This document shows, one piece after another, positions 42,160 through 51,203 of a DNA stretch of 64,000 nucleotides (within the stretch, counting starts at the first letter, position 1; each line of letters opens with the position of its first letter). This stretch comes from Nocardioides psychrotolerans. GTDB taxonomy: Bacteria; Actinomycetota; Actinomycetes; Propionibacteriales; Nocardioidaceae. The translations under genes and the position numbers were made by a program. The stretch spans positions 149,374 through 213,373 of the forward strand of contig NZ_FOQG01000002.1 of NCBI RefSeq assembly GCF_900113685.1, read 5' to 3'. The notes below the pieces were generated by a model, which was not told the origin of the DNA, searched no databases, and saw nothing but the letters and a program-made list of their open reading frames with translations.

Positions 42160-42697
42160 TCGCCTCGTTATGGCCCACACCGCCGAGCTGGCCGCCGACG
42201 AGCTGGCGGCCGTGCGGGCCCTGATGGAAGGCGCGTTCGACGACTTCACCGACCACGACTGGTCGCACGCCCTCGGCGGGATGCACGCCCTGGTCGTCGG
42301 TGGCGCGGCCGGCGACGACGTGCTGGCGCAGGGCTCGCTGGTCATGCGTCGGCTGCTCGTGGCGGGGAGGTCGCTGCGGTGCGGCTACGTCGAGGCTGTC
42401 GCCACGGCGCCCACCCATCGCAGGGCGGGACACGCATCGATGGTGATGACCGCGCTCGAGGGGCTCGCGCCTGCCTACGACCTGCTCGCGCTGTCGTCGT
42501 CCGAGGTGGCTGAGGCGTTCTACCGTGGTCGCGGCTGGCAGCCCTGGCGCGGGCCCAGCTCGGTGATGACACCCCACGGCACCGAGGCCACGCCCGACGA
42601 GGACGGCGCGATCCTCGTGCTCGCGCCCGGCCCGGACCTGGGCCTGGACCTGGACGCCCCCATCACCTGCGACTGGCGCGACGGCGACGTGTGGTGA
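42152..42697 (+). CDS. Aminoglycoside 2'-N-acetyltransferase-like GNAT protein (AAC(2') family)
   Basis: A 181-residue GNAT enzyme that matches mycobacterial AAC(2')-I along its length: HTAELAADELAAVR, FTDHDWSHALGGMHALV, SLRCGYVEAVAT, LSSSEVAEAFYRGRGWQPW, GPSSVMTP and the C-terminal CDWRDGDVW. Family members acetylate the 2'-amino group of aminoglycosides such as gentamicin and tobramycin, and may have a native role in cell-wall or metabolite acetylation. GTG 42152 or 42155 and ATG 42170 are all possible starts. It follows the amidase gene within 16 bp and probably has low, chromosomal expression. Confidence 0.85.
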   Translation: MVSRLVMAHTAELAADELAAVRALMEGAFDDFTDHDWSHALGGMHALVVGGAAGDDVLAQGSLVMRRLLVAGRSLRCGYVEAVATAPTHRRAGHASMVMTALEGLAPAYDLLALSSSEVAEAFYRGRGWQPWRGPSSVMTPHGTEATPDEDGAILVLAPGPDLGLDLDAPITCDWRDGDVW

Positions 42698-42700
42698 GCC

Positions 42701-43018
42701 TCAGGCGATGCCCCACCGCGCGCGGAACTCGTCGGGCGCCTGGGACTCCAGCTGTTCCCTGATCTGGTCGAGCGCCAGCGCCGCGTCCTCGCCGGGGACG
42801 AGCGGGACCCGCAGCTCCTCCACCCCGTCCGAGCGGCGTCGTACGACGATGTCCCCGGCGCGGGTGAGCTCGAGCAGGCCGCCCTGGGTCGCGCACCACA
42901 GGTCGAGCGCCCCCAGCAGCACCCGCCGCACGGGTCCACGCCGACGCGGCTCCAGCCGGTGCACGTAGACCTCGTCGGCACTGGCCGGCTCGAGGGGCGC
43001 TTCAAGGGTGGCGGTCAT
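42701..43018 (-). CDS. Conserved hypothetical protein
   Basis: A 105-residue cytosolic protein with no recognised domain. It begins with an Ala/Pro/Glu-rich stretch, then a basic helix (HRLEPRRRGPVRRVLLGALDLW) and a beta-rich part (GDIVVRRRSDGVEELRVPLV). It ends APDEFRARWGIA. It is convergent with the acetyltransferase gene (3-bp gap) and divergent from the sigma factor gene, so it has its own promoter. No function is proposed. Confidence 0.65.
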   Translation of the reverse strand: MTATLEAPLEPASADEVYVHRLEPRRRGPVRRVLLGALDLWCATQGGLLELTRAGDIVVRRRSDGVEELRVPLVPGEDAALALDQIREQLESQAPDEFRARWGIA

Positions 43019-43076
43019 GCTCCCAGCCTAGGAGGTGTCTCCACGCGGCGTGACACGCTCGGTGCGACCGAGGACT

Positions 43077-43102
43077 GAACCTCACCCGACCCGGGCAGCG
43101 TC
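43077..43102 (+). promoter_or_regulatory. Possible autoregulated ECF promoter
   Basis: GAAC (43077-43080) and CGTC (43099-43102) are separated by 18 bp just upstream of the sigma factor gene, the -35/-10 pair typical of ECF sigma factors. The predicted start coincides with the ATG at 43111, giving a leaderless transcript. Autoregulation is inferred. Confidence 0.4.
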
Positions 43103-43110
43103 TCGAGGGC

Positions 43111-43644
43111 ATGGGTCGACGACAGGCAGGAGCCGCCGCCGTGCACGACGAGGCACGACGCGGCGCCGCCGAGGCCACCTACGAGGAGTTCGTGGTGGCG
43201 CGCTCGCCCGCGCTCTACCGCACCGCCTACCTGCTCACCGGGCAGCAGGCCGACGCCGAGGACCTGCTGCAGAGCGCCCTGGTCAAGGTCTACGTCGGCT
43301 GGCGCAAGGTCGCCGCGGCCCGCTCCCCGGAGGCCTACGCCCGCCAGGTGCTGGTGAACTCCTTCGTCTCCGGGCGCCGCCCTGCCCGCTTCACCCGCGA
43401 ACGGCTGGTCACCTCGCTGCCCGACCGGGGCGCCGACGACGTCGACCCTACCGATCGGCTCAGCATCTGGCCCCACGTCGCTGCCCTGCCACCGCGGCAG
43501 CGCGCCGTGGTGGTGCTGCGCTACTACGAGTCGTTGAGCGAGGTGGAGATCGCCGCGACCCTGGGCTGTGCCCGCGGCACGGTCAAGTCCACCGCCTCGG
43601 CCGCCCTGGCCACCCTGCGCACCCGGATGGGAGAGACGTCATGA
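43111..43644 (+). CDS. SigE-family ECF RNA polymerase sigma factor
   Basis: A 177-residue sigma-70 factor with regions 2 and 4 only. Region 2 is ALYRTAYLLTGQQADAEDLL then SALVKVYVGWRKVAA, and region 4 is LPPRQRAVVVLRYYESLSEV then IAATLGCARGTVKST. It matches the actinobacterial 'SigE family' ECF type that is followed by a membrane protein. The downstream gene starts with an ATGA overlap and encodes a single-pass protein that probably acts as anti-sigma factor or sensor. The inducing signal is unknown. Confidence 0.9.
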   Translation: MGRRQAGAAAVHDEARRGAAEATYEEFVVARSPALYRTAYLLTGQQADAEDLLQSALVKVYVGWRKVAAARSPEAYARQVLVNSFVSGRRPARFTRERLVTSLPDRGADDVDPTDRLSIWPHVAALPPRQRAVVVLRYYESLSEVEIAATLGCARGTVKSTASAALATLRTRMGETS

Positions 43645-44750
43645 GCATCGAGGACCGCCTCACGGCCGAGCTCGGCTCCCGCGCCGACTCGCTCACGGCT
43701 CCCCACGTCGAGGTCTCCGGCCTCGCGCGGCTGGGGCGCCGCGAGCATCGCCGCCGTCGTACGGCGTGGGCCTCGGCCGGCGCAGTCGTCGCGGCCGCCG
43801 TCGTGATCGGCAGCGTCGCCGTGCTGGCCCAGCCGGATGCTCGCACCGGTCCGGGGCCGGGTCCTGCGACGGACCCCCCGTCCGATGCGGTCACCTCTCC
43901 GGGCGCCCTGCCCTACCTCGTGGGGGGCACGTTGCGGGTGGGGGAGCAGCGGATCCCGGTGGACCCCGAGTGGCAGGTCGCCTTCGCGGGAGGCACCACG
44001 CTGGTGGGCCGTCAGTGGGGGGGACCGTGGGCCGTGGTGGAGGGGGACCGACTGGTCGAGCTGCCCACCGGCGCCACCACGCCGGTCGGCGTCATCCTCG
44101 CAGGCGACGGGACGCACGCGGCGTGGGTCAACGACGTTGACCGCACGACGCAGCGGGTCGTGCTGTGGGACCTGGTGGCGGACGAGGAGGTGGACCGCGT
44201 GGAGGTGCCGGTCGCCCCCGACTTCCAGGGCCAGCTGTCGCTCAACGGCATCGACCTGCTGGGCCGTGTGACGTGGACGACCAACGCGCTCGAGGACCTC
44301 ACGCTGTGGCGGCCCGGCTCCGACCCGGTGCTCGTGACGGGCCTACCGGGTCCCTACGACGACGCCTGGCCCGGCGGCATCGTCGCCGGCGGGCGTCTCG
44401 GCGGCGTCGCCGACGACGGGCGTTTCACGCCGGTCGAGCGGCTCGAGGACCCCGAGTCCGCCTCGTCGCTGTGGTCGCCGGACGGCATTCACCGGGTCCG
44501 GTCCATCGGGACCAGCGCGGTCGTCGAGGACCAGCGTGACGACTCGGTCAGCGAGTTCCCCCAGCTCCCCGTGCTGGTCGACTTCCTCACTCCTCGCGGC
44601 TGGATCTCACCGACGCAGGTCGTCCTTGCGGGCCCGCTGTCCCAGTCCGAGGGCATGGCGTTGATGTCGTGCGACGTCACGACCGTGCTGTGCGAGCTGA
44701 TCGACGAGGACGTCCCGGCCGGTGCTCAGCTGCCCGACCGGTGGTGGTGA
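43641..44750 (+). CDS. Single-pass membrane protein with beta-propeller-like domain (probable anti-sigma partner)
   Basis: A 369-residue protein. A short cytoplasmic N-terminus (MSIEDRLTAELGSRADSLTA, then basic GRREHRRRRTAW) precedes one membrane helix (about 38-60) and a Pro/Gly linker. The extracellular part (about 80-369) is beta-rich with repeated blades such as VGGTLRVGEQRIPV and AWVNDVDRTTQRVVLWDLVA, suggesting a WD40/TolB-like propeller. It has no HxxxCxxC zinc motif, so it is not a classical ZAS anti-sigma, but translation coupled to the sigma gene suggests that it controls the factor. Confidence 0.7.
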   Translation: MSIEDRLTAELGSRADSLTAPHVEVSGLARLGRREHRRRRTAWASAGAVVAAAVVIGSVAVLAQPDARTGPGPGPATDPPSDAVTSPGALPYLVGGTLRVGEQRIPVDPEWQVAFAGGTTLVGRQWGGPWAVVEGDRLVELPTGATTPVGVILAGDGTHAAWVNDVDRTTQRVVLWDLVADEEVDRVEVPVAPDFQGQLSLNGIDLLGRVTWTTNALEDLTLWRPGSDPVLVTGLPGPYDDAWPGGIVAGGRLGGVADDGRFTPVERLEDPESASSLWSPDGIHRVRSIGTSAVVEDQRDDSVSEFPQLPVLVDFLTPRGWISPTQVVLAGPLSQSEGMALMSCDVTTVLCELIDEDVPAGAQLPDRWW

Positions 44751-44753
44751 CGC

Positions 44754-45464
44754 TCAGGCGCGCGAGTCTCCGGACATCCGGGTAGTCATGCAGCGATCGG
44801 CCTGCGCCGCGAACGCCGCCCGCGACAGCGAGCCGGCGCCGGCAGGGACGACCCCGAGCAGCGGAAGGCCGGTAACGCGGGGCAGGTCGTGGAGGTTGCA
44901 GGTCTCCGCCAGGCCTGGGTCCACGGGCCAGGAGCCGATGACCAGCCCGGCGGGCTCGAGGCCGCGGGCGCGGAGGGTGTCGACGGTGAGCTCGGTGTGG
45001 TTGAGGGTGCCGAGGCCGGCGGAGGTGACGACGACGACCTCGACGGCGCCGTCCGGGAGGCCATCAGTCACGAGACGGGCCAGGTCGAGCAGCGTGCCCC
45101 CGTCGGCGTCGAGACGGACGAGGAGACCGCCGGCGCCCTCGACGAGCAGCGTGTCGTGGTCGCCGGAGCGCGCCAGTGCCACGACCCGGGCGGCGTGCTC
45201 GGCCACCACCGGGATCACGACGCCCTGACGGCGAGCGGCGGTGTCGGGCGCGAGCGGCTCGTCGAGCCGCACCCACTCCTCGACGGGGCAGCCGGTCAGG
45301 GAGGTCACGACGTCGACGTCGCCCGCCGAGCCGTCGCCGATGCCGGTCTGCACCGGCTTCACGACCACCACCGACCCGGCACGAGCAGCGCGAGAAGCCA
45401 GCGCCGCGGTCACGATCGTCTTGCCGACGTCGGTCGACGTGCCGGTCACGATGACGACCCTCAC
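44754..45464 (-). CDS. bioD: Dethiobiotin synthetase
   Basis: A 236-residue ATP-dependent carboxylase that closes the ureido ring to form dethiobiotin. It begins with GTG at 45464 ([15 protein letters not shown]), where GTSTDVGKT is the P-loop. KPVQTG and the Mg-binding EGAGGLLVRL are also present. Its start overlaps the bioF stop by 4 bp (GTGA). It is the last gene of bioBAFD and is convergent with the anti-sigma-like gene (3-bp gap). Confidence 0.95.
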   Translation of the reverse strand: MRVVIVTGTSTDVGKTIVTAALASRAARAGSVVVVKPVQTGIGDGSAGDVDVVTSLTGCPVEEWVRLDEPLAPDTAARRQGVVIPVVAEHAARVVALARSGDHDTLLVEGAGGLLVRLDADGGTLLDLARLVTDGLPDGAVEVVVVTSAGLGTLNHTELTVDTLRARGLEPAGLVIGSWPVDPGLAETCNLHDLPRVTGLPLLGVVPAGAGSLSRAAFAAQADRCMTTRMSGDSRA

Positions 45465-46579
45465 GCGTGCTCCTTGACGACGGCCACGAGCACCTGGGTC
45501 GCGCGCCCCCAGTCGTCGTCGGAGACGCCGGCGTTGACGGTGATCCGCAGCCGTGAGATGCCGTCGGGCACCGAGGGCGGTCGGAAGCAGCCGATCCTGA
45601 GGCCGTGCTCGAGCGCAGCGGCCTGGGCCGCCACGGCCACCTGGGGCGAGGGCATCGACACCGACAGCACGGCACCGGCCGGAGGCTCGACGCCGAGGGC
45701 CGCCGCGAGGTCGACCACGCGGCGTCGTACGACGTCGACCAGCTCGGGCCGCGCCCGCAGCACGCCGAGCGCGGCCAGCGCCCCGGCGGTCGGGGCGGGT
45801 GCGAGGGCGGTGTCGAAGATGAACGGGCGGGCCTTGTTGACCAGGTGCTCGACCAGCGCAGGAGGCCCGAGCACGGCGCCCCCCTGGCTGCCGAGCGACT
45901 TCGACAGCGTCATCGTGACGACGACGTGCTCGAGGCCGGCGAGCCCGCGCCCGTGCACCAGGCCGGGGCCGTGGACGCCGAGGCCGTGGGCCTCGTCGAC
46001 GACCAACATCGCGTCGTGCTCCGCGCAGACCGCCGCCAGCTCGACCAGCGGGGCCTCGTCGCCGAGGACGGAGTAGATCGACTCGGTCAGGACCAGCGCC
46101 CGCTTGTCCGAGGCCACCAGCGCCCGGCGCACCGCGGCGACGTCGCTGTGGGGCACGACGACGACCTCGGCCCGCGAGAGCCGCACGGCGTCGACGAGCG
46201 AGGCGTGGATGTGGGCGTCGGAGACGACGAGGGTGTCGCGGTCGGCCAGGGCGGTGACCAGCGCGAGGTTGGCGTGGTAGCCGGTCGACATCACCAGCGC
46301 CGCCGGCTGCCCGGTGTAGGACGCGAGCTCCTGCTCGAGGTGCTCGTGCAGCCGCAGCGTCCCGGTCACGAGCCGAGAGGCTCCGGACCCGGCGCCCCAC
46401 ATCAGCGCGGCGTCGGCTGCGGCGGCGGTGACGACGGGGTCGCGCGACAACCCGAGGTAGTCGTTGCCGGCCAGGTCGATCGTCTCGTCGGAGGCGGGTC
46501 GGGGCCGCAGCACCCGCCGGAGCCCGGCCTCCTCGCGCGCTCCTGCCTGGGCAGCGAGCCACGCGGACCAGGCGCTCAC
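45461..46579 (-). CDS. bioF: 8-amino-7-oxononanoate synthase
   Basis: A 372-residue PLP enzyme that joins pimeloyl thioester and alanine. It starts with GTG at 46579. Family segments are [49 protein letters not shown] and the PLP lysine in [16 protein letters not shown]. It overlaps bioA and bioD by 4 bp each, so all three are translationally coupled. Confidence 0.95.
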   Translation of the reverse strand: MSAWSAWLAAQAGAREEAGLRRVLRPRPASDETIDLAGNDYLGLSRDPVVTAAAADAALMWGAGSGASRLVTGTLRLHEHLEQELASYTGQPAALVMSTGYHANLALVTALADRDTLVVSDAHIHASLVDAVRLSRAEVVVVPHSDVAAVRRALVASDKRALVLTESIYSVLGDEAPLVELAAVCAEHDAMLVVDEAHGLGVHGPGLVHGRGLAGLEHVVVTMTLSKSLGSQGGAVLGPPALVEHLVNKARPFIFDTALAPAPTAGALAALGVLRARPELVDVVRRRVVDLAAALGVEPPAGAVLSVSMPSPQVAVAAQAAALEHGLRIGCFRPPSVPDGISRLRITVNAGVSDDDWGRATQVLVAVVKEHA

Positions 46580-47865
46580 GCGACCTCCGCCGCTCGGGTC
46601 ACGGCGGCACAGATCCGCGCCAGGTCGTCGTCGTCGGTGATGTAGGGCGGCATCGTGTAGATCAGGTCGCGGAAGGGGCGCAGCCACACCCCGAGCTCCG
46701 CCGCCGCGTCAGCGGCCTTCACGGTGTCGACCGGGTGGTCGAGCTGGACGACGCCCACCGCTCCCAACGTGCGTACGTCGTGCACTCCCGGCAGGTCGCG
46801 TGCCCCGGCCAGGCCGACGGCCAGCCCTGCCTCGAGGGCCGGGACGCGAGCGGCCCAGTCACCTGAGGTGAGGAGCTCCAGGCTGGCCAGTGCCACGGCG
46901 CACGCGAGCGGGTTGCCCATGTAGGTCGGGCCGTGCATCAGCACTCCCGACTCGGAGGCGGAGATGCCGCGGCCGATCTCGGCGGTCGTGAGGACGGCTG
47001 CGAGGCTGAGGTAGCCGCCGGTGAGCGCCTTGCCGACGCACATGATGTCGGGGGAGACCCCGGCCGCGTCGGCTGCCCACAGGGTGCCGGTGCGCCCGAA
47101 GCCGGTGGCGATCTCGTCGAAGACCAGGACCAGGTCGAGCTCGTCTGCGACGTCGCGCATCACCTGCAGGCAGGCCGCGGGATAGGCGTGCATGCCACCG
47201 GCGCCCTGCAGCAGCGGCTCGACGATGATCCCGGCCAGGGTCGCGGCGTGCTCGCGGGCCAGCGCGGTGAAGGCGGCGGCCCATTCCTCGACGGCCGCGG
47301 CCGCGGCCGCGGCAGCAGGCGGCCGCGGCGCGAACACGTGCTCGGGCAGCATGGAGGCGAACATCGAGTGCATCCCGCCCACGGGGTCGCACACGCCCAT
47401 GCAGCCGAACGTGTCGCCGTGGTAGCCGCCCCGGACCGTCAGCATCCGGGTGCGCTCCGCGCGCCCCTGACCACGCTGGTGCTGCAGCGTCATCTTGAGC
47501 GCGACCTCGACCGACACCGAGCCGGAGTCGGCGAGGAACACCTTCTCCAGCCCACGAGGGGCGAGCGAGACGAGCTTCTCGGCCAGCCGGATCGCCGGCT
47601 CGTGCGTGAGCCCGCCGAACATCACGTGCGAGAAGTCCTGTGCCTGCGCGGTCAGCGCGGCGTTGAGCACCGGGTGGTTGTAGCCGTGGATGGCGGCCCA
47701 CCACGACGACATCGCGTCAACCAGGACACTGCCGTCACCCAGAGTCAGCCGCACGCCCGAGGCGCCCGTCACCAGTCGCACCGGCGTGGGCGAGGTCATC
47801 GAGGTGTAGGGGTGCCACAGGTGCTCGCGGTCGAAGGCGAGCAGGTCGTCGGGCGTGGCCAGCAT
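46576..47865 (-). CDS. bioA: Adenosylmethionine-8-amino-7-oxononanoate aminotransferase
   Basis: A 429-residue class III aminotransferase of biotin synthesis that uses S-adenosylmethionine as amino donor. Key parts are [11 protein letters not shown] at the N-terminus (substrate site), [42 protein letters not shown] and the PLP lysine in [14 protein letters not shown]. It starts 25 bp after bioB and overlaps bioF by 4 bp. It shares the bioB promoter and BioQ control. Confidence 0.95.
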   Translation of the reverse strand: MLATPDDLLAFDREHLWHPYTSMTSPTPVRLVTGASGVRLTLGDGSVLVDAMSSWWAAIHGYNHPVLNAALTAQAQDFSHVMFGGLTHEPAIRLAEKLVSLAPRGLEKVFLADSGSVSVEVALKMTLQHQRGQGRAERTRMLTVRGGYHGDTFGCMGVCDPVGGMHSMFASMLPEHVFAPRPPAAAAAAAAVEEWAAAFTALAREHAATLAGIIVEPLLQGAGGMHAYPAACLQVMRDVADELDLVLVFDEIATGFGRTGTLWAADAAGVSPDIMCVGKALTGGYLSLAAVLTTAEIGRGISASESGVLMHGPTYMGNPLACAVALASLELLTSGDWAARVPALEAGLAVGLAGARDLPGVHDVRTLGAVGVVQLDHPVDTVKAADAAAELGVWLRPFRDLIYTMPPYITDDDDLARICAAVTRAAEVA

Positions 47866-47890
47866 GCGCAGGGATCTCAGGCTCGGGGGA

Positions 47891-48961
47891 TCAGGCGTTG
47901 GGGCGCTCGGTGGTGCCGGCGCCGCGGCGGCGCTTGGCCGGGTCGCGCGAGCCCTCGACGTCGACGGGGCGCGGGTCCTCGTCGGCGCCGAGCACGACGA
48001 AGCCGCCGTCGCGGATCATCTCGAGGTCGGCCTCGGCGGCCTGGCCCTCGGAGGTGAGGTAGTCGCCGAGGAAGATCGAGTTGGCGACGTTGAGGGCGAG
48101 GGCCTGCAGCGAGCGCAGGTGCATCTCGCGACCGCCGGCGATGCGGATCTCCTTGTCAGGGCACACGAAGCGCGCCATCGCGAGGATCTTCAGGCAGCGG
48201 GTCGGGGACAGCTCCCACGTGTTCTCGTAGGGGGTGCCGTCGAAGGGCATCAGGAAGTTGACCGGGATCGACTCCGAACCCATCTCGCGGAGCGCGAACA
48301 ACGCCTCGACGAGCTGCTCGTCGGTCTCACCCAGGCCAGCGATCAGGCCGCTGCACGGCGAGAGTCCGGCGCTCTTGGCCTTGGAGACGGTGTCGACGCG
48401 GTCGGCGTAGGTGTGGGTCTGCACGATCGTGTCGTGGTGCGACTCGGCGGTGTTGATGTTGTGGTTGTAGGCGTCGACGCCGGCGTCGCGCAGCCGCTCG
48501 GCCTGGCCGTCCTTGAGCAGGCCCAGGCAGGCGCAGATCTCGACCTGCGGGTTCTCGGCCTTGATGGCGCCGACCATGTCAGCGACGCGCTCGACGTCCT
48601 TGTTGGTGGGGCCGCGGCCGCTGGAGACCATGCAGACGCGGGTGGCGCCACCGCGGAGGCCGGCGGCGGCCTGCTGGAGCGCCTCGTCGGTGTCGAGCCA
48701 CTTGTACTTCAAGATGTCGGCCGTCGAGCCCAGCGCCTGCGAGCAGTAGTTGCAGTTCTCGGCGCACAGGCCGGACTTCAGGTTCACCAGGTAGTTGACC
48801 TTGACGGTGTTGCCGAAGTGCTCACGGCGCAGGCGGCCGGCGGCAGCGACCAGGTGGACCAGCTCGTCGTCATGGGCGCGCAGCACCGCGAGGGCGTCGT
48901 CCTCCGTGGCGGGCTTGCCCTCGAGGATCGAGGTGGCGAGCTGGTCGAACGACGTGGTCAT
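47891..48961 (-). CDS. bioB: Biotin synthase
   Basis: A 356-residue radical SAM enzyme that inserts sulfur into dethiobiotin. The ATG at 48961 (MTTSFDQLA) is preferred to that at 48985 because GGAGAG stands 4-5 bases before it. The [4Fe-4S] cysteines are C66, C70 and C73 ([10 protein letters not shown]). Further conserved parts are [28 protein letters not shown] and [12 protein letters not shown]. The C-terminal 30 residues ([19 protein letters not shown]) are a non-conserved tail. It is the first gene of bioBAFD and is divergent from bioQ, with two BioQ-type operators between them. Confidence 0.96.
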   Translation of the reverse strand: MTTSFDQLATSILEGKPATEDDALAVLRAHDDELVHLVAAAGRLRREHFGNTVKVNYLVNLKSGLCAENCNYCSQALGSTADILKYKWLDTDEALQQAAAGLRGGATRVCMVSSGRGPTNKDVERVADMVGAIKAENPQVEICACLGLLKDGQAERLRDAGVDAYNHNINTAESHHDTIVQTHTYADRVDTVSKAKSAGLSPCSGLIAGLGETDEQLVEALFALREMGSESIPVNFLMPFDGTPYENTWELSPTRCLKILAMARFVCPDKEIRIAGGREMHLRSLQALALNVANSIFLGDYLTSEGQAAEADLEMIRDGGFVVLGADEDPRPVDVEGSRDPAKRRRGAGTTERPNA

Positions 48962-49034
48962 GGGGCTCTCCTGGCGGGTCGACATCGGACTCAGTATGAG
49001 GCCGATCGCGCGGGTGCTGGTCCTCGGCCCGCCA

Positions 49035-49066
49035 CCTGAACGGTGGTCAGGTGAACAGTGTTCAGG
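49035..49066. promoter_or_regulatory. Tandem BioQ-type operators between bioB and bioQ
   Basis: Two overlapping palindromes: CCTGAACGGTGGTCAGG (49035-49051) and GGTGAACAGTGTTCAGG (49050-49066). The second core TGAAC-AGT-GTTCA is perfectly symmetric and resembles the published BioQ site TGAAC-N3-GTTAC of other actinobacteria. Placement in the divergent gap suits repression of both bioBAFD and bioQ. Confidence 0.75.
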
Positions 49067-49120
49067 TTAGGGTCGACAACCGGTCGCGGTCAACGTGACC
49101 CGAGGAGCAGCAGGAGTCGG

Positions 49121-49690
49121 ATGCGCTACCAGCGGCAGGACGTCGTCGAGCGGGCCATCGACGTGCTCGACCGCTTCGGCCTCGCGGACCTGACGATGCG
49201 CCGCCTCGGCACCGAGCTGGGCGTCCAGCCCAGCGCGCTCTACCACCACTTCGTCAACAAGCAGTCCCTGCTCGCGGCCGTCGCCGACGAGCTCCTGCGC
49301 CGCGGCGAGCGTCCGCTCCCCGGCGGTCCGTGGGACTCTCGCGTCGCCGCGGTCTGTGCCCAGCTCCGCGACGCGATGCTGGCCTACCGCGACGGCGCCG
49401 ACGTGGTCGCCACCGTCCACGCGTTCGGGCTGGGTGCGACAGCGCCGTACGACGCCCTGGTCGCGGCGCTGGGCGACGCCGGCTTCCCCGCCGACCTGAC
49501 CCGCACCGCCGCCCGCACCCTCCTCCACTTCGTCTTCGGCCACACCGCCGACGAGCAGACCCACCTCCAAGCCGGCAGCGACGGCGCGATCACCGACGAC
49601 CCCCGCGACGCCTCCGACTTCGAGGTCGGCCTGTCGCTGGTCATCGACGGCATCCGGCTGCGCCAGCCCACCGACCTCCACCAGGTCTGA
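49121..49690 (+). CDS. bioQ: TetR family biotin regulator BioQ
   Basis: A 189-residue TetR repressor. The ATG at 49121 follows AGGAG. The helix-turn-helix is VVERAIDVLDRFGLADLTMR then LGTELGVQPSALYHHFVNK. The helical ligand domain contains HAFGLGATAPYDALVAAL and LLHFVFGHTADEQTHLQA. The position divergent to bioB and the operator pair identify it as BioQ, which represses biotin genes when biotin (sensed indirectly through BirA products) is plentiful. Confidence 0.85.
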   Translation: MRYQRQDVVERAIDVLDRFGLADLTMRRLGTELGVQPSALYHHFVNKQSLLAAVADELLRRGERPLPGGPWDSRVAAVCAQLRDAMLAYRDGADVVATVHAFGLGATAPYDALVAALGDAGFPADLTRTAARTLLHFVFGHTADEQTHLQAGSDGAITDDPRDASDFEVGLSLVIDGIRLRQPTDLHQV

Positions 49691-49815
49691 CCGAGACGTT
49701 TGCCGTGCCGCGGCCCGCTGGCATGACCCCGGGGGTGGTCAAACGATTGACCATGGCAGAACGGACCACCTTCCGACTACGAGCCGAGCGATGAGGACCG
49801 CCGGCACCGTGGCCC

Positions 49816-50577
49816 TCAGCCGACCCGACGCGCGACGTGCCGCGTCAGGTCGGCACTCAGCTGCACCTCGTCGGGCAGCACCGCGAGGATCGCGTCGAAC
49901 GCCCGCTGGCGGTCGGCGGCGGTCAGCATCAGGTAGGCCGAGATCGTGGACAGGTGGCCGACGTAGTCGAGCGCCGGCACGGACGGGCGACGCGCCACGA
50001 CGTGCTGGCGGACCTCGTCGAAGAGGTCGGAGCGCTCCAGCTCGCTGCCGGGCCACCGCATCGGCGCGTCCTTCGGCGTCCCGTCGGGGGAGGGGAAGCC
50101 GTCGTCGGTGAGCCACGGTGACTGCGCCGCCTGCAACGCGTCCTCGAGCGCAGGATCGGCCAGCAGCAGCTGTCCTCCGAACGACGCGAACACGCCCTCG
50201 GGCTCGAGCAGCCCGGCGACCCGTGCCCACCGCTGCGTCGGCTCGGTCCAGTGGAGCGACGCGGCCGCGAACACCAGGTCGTAGGTCGATGAGGCCTCCA
50301 GGTCCTCGAGCGTCGTCTCGACGGTGGTCACGGTCGCCGGCACGTGCCGGCGCAGCTCAGCGAGCATGGCTGGGTCGGGGTCGGTCGCGGTGACCGCGAC
50401 GCCGCGCTCGGCGAAGACCCGGGTGGCCTTGCCGGTGCCTGCCCCGATCTCCAGCGCCGTCCGCACCGGCCGGCAGGCGTGGTCGACCACCAGGTCGACG
50501 ACCTCCGGGGGATAGTCGGGCCGGTAGCGCTCGTAGGCCTGCGCCACCGATCCGAAGACGAGCGCGCGCTCGGTCAC
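49816..50577 (-). CDS. Class I SAM-dependent methyltransferase
   Basis: A 253-residue methyltransferase starting with GTG at 50577. Motif I is ALEIGAGTGKATRVFAERG, motif II VTATDPDPAML and the post-motif segment LVFAAASLHWTEPTQRWARV, typical of the 'methyltransferase type 11/TAM-like' group (trans-aconitate or small-molecule methylation). It overlaps the pentapeptide-repeat gene by 4 bp and is the last gene of a three-gene operon. The substrate is unknown. Confidence 0.82.
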   Translation of the reverse strand: MTERALVFGSVAQAYERYRPDYPPEVVDLVVDHACRPVRTALEIGAGTGKATRVFAERGVAVTATDPDPAMLAELRRHVPATVTTVETTLEDLEASSTYDLVFAAASLHWTEPTQRWARVAGLLEPEGVFASFGGQLLLADPALEDALQAAQSPWLTDDGFPSPDGTPKDAPMRWPGSELERSDLFDEVRQHVVARRPSVPALDYVGHLSTISAYLMLTAADRQRAFDAILAVLPDEVQLSADLTRHVARRVG

Positions 50578-51203
50578 AGCGGCACGTCCACGAGCGCCCC
50601 GTGGAGCTCGGCCAGCAGCAGCGCCCCGGCGAGGTCGAGCTGCGTGCCACGGAGACGCGCCGCGGCGAGGTCCACGCCGTCGAGCGTCGCGCCACGCAAG
50701 TCGGTCGCGCTGAGGTTGGTCTCGCGCACGGATGCCCCGGACAGCTGGGCGCCGCGCAGGACCGTCGACGTGAGGTTGCACAGCGAGAGGTCGGCCTCGC
50801 GCAGGTCGAGGTCGGCGAGGTCGAGCTTGCTCAGGTCGGCCCCACGCAACGACACCCCGCGCCACTGGCCACCGCGCACCTTCATCGGCCGCATCGTGCA
50901 CCGGGTGAAGACCGAGCCGGTCATCTTGCAGCCGTCGAAGGTGGCGTCGAAGAGGTTGCTCCCGTCGAACTCGCAGGTGACGAAGGCGCTCGCCCGGTGG
51001 ACCGAGGCGTTGAACCGCACCCCGGAGAAGACACACCGCTCGAAGACGGCGCCCGACGAGCGAGCCTCGCTGAGGTCGACGTCGATGAAGGTCGAGTCGA
51101 CGTGGCGCGCGGCGCCGAGGTCCTCGGAAAACCAGTCCTCGCCGCGGAACGTCGCGCCGTGCGAGCCCTGCGGCCCCGGCGCGGAGCCACCCTGGTCAGA
51201 CAT
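50574..51203 (-). CDS. Pentapeptide repeat protein
   Basis: A 209-residue protein made of A(D/N)LXX pentapeptide repeats that form a right-handed quadrilateral beta helix. Examples are LRGADLSKLDLADLDLREAD and LRGATLDGVDLAAARLRG. An N-terminal segment (SHGATFRGEDWFSEDLGAAR) precedes the repeats, which run from residue about 20 to 205. Family members include gyrase-protecting Qnr/MfpA proteins, but the EDWFSEDLGAARHVDSTF pattern suits the YjbI/other group, so quinolone protection is not assumed. It overlaps DUF2087 by 8 bp and the methyltransferase gene by 4 bp. Confidence 0.85.
   Translation of the reverse strand: MSDQGGSAPGPQGSHGATFRGEDWFSEDLGAARHVDSTFIDVDLSEARSSGAVFERCVFSGVRFNASVHRASAFVTCEFDGSNLFDATFDGCKMTGSVFTRCTMRPMKVRGGQWRGVSLRGADLSKLDLADLDLREADLSLCNLTSTVLRGAQLSGASVRETNLSATDLRGATLDGVDLAAARLRGTQLDLAGALLLAELHGALVDVPL

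Noticed and set aside
50574..51203. Qnr/MfpA-type quinolone resistance protein
   Set aside because: Pentapeptide repeats alone do not identify gyrase protection, and the N-terminus fits other pentapeptide families.
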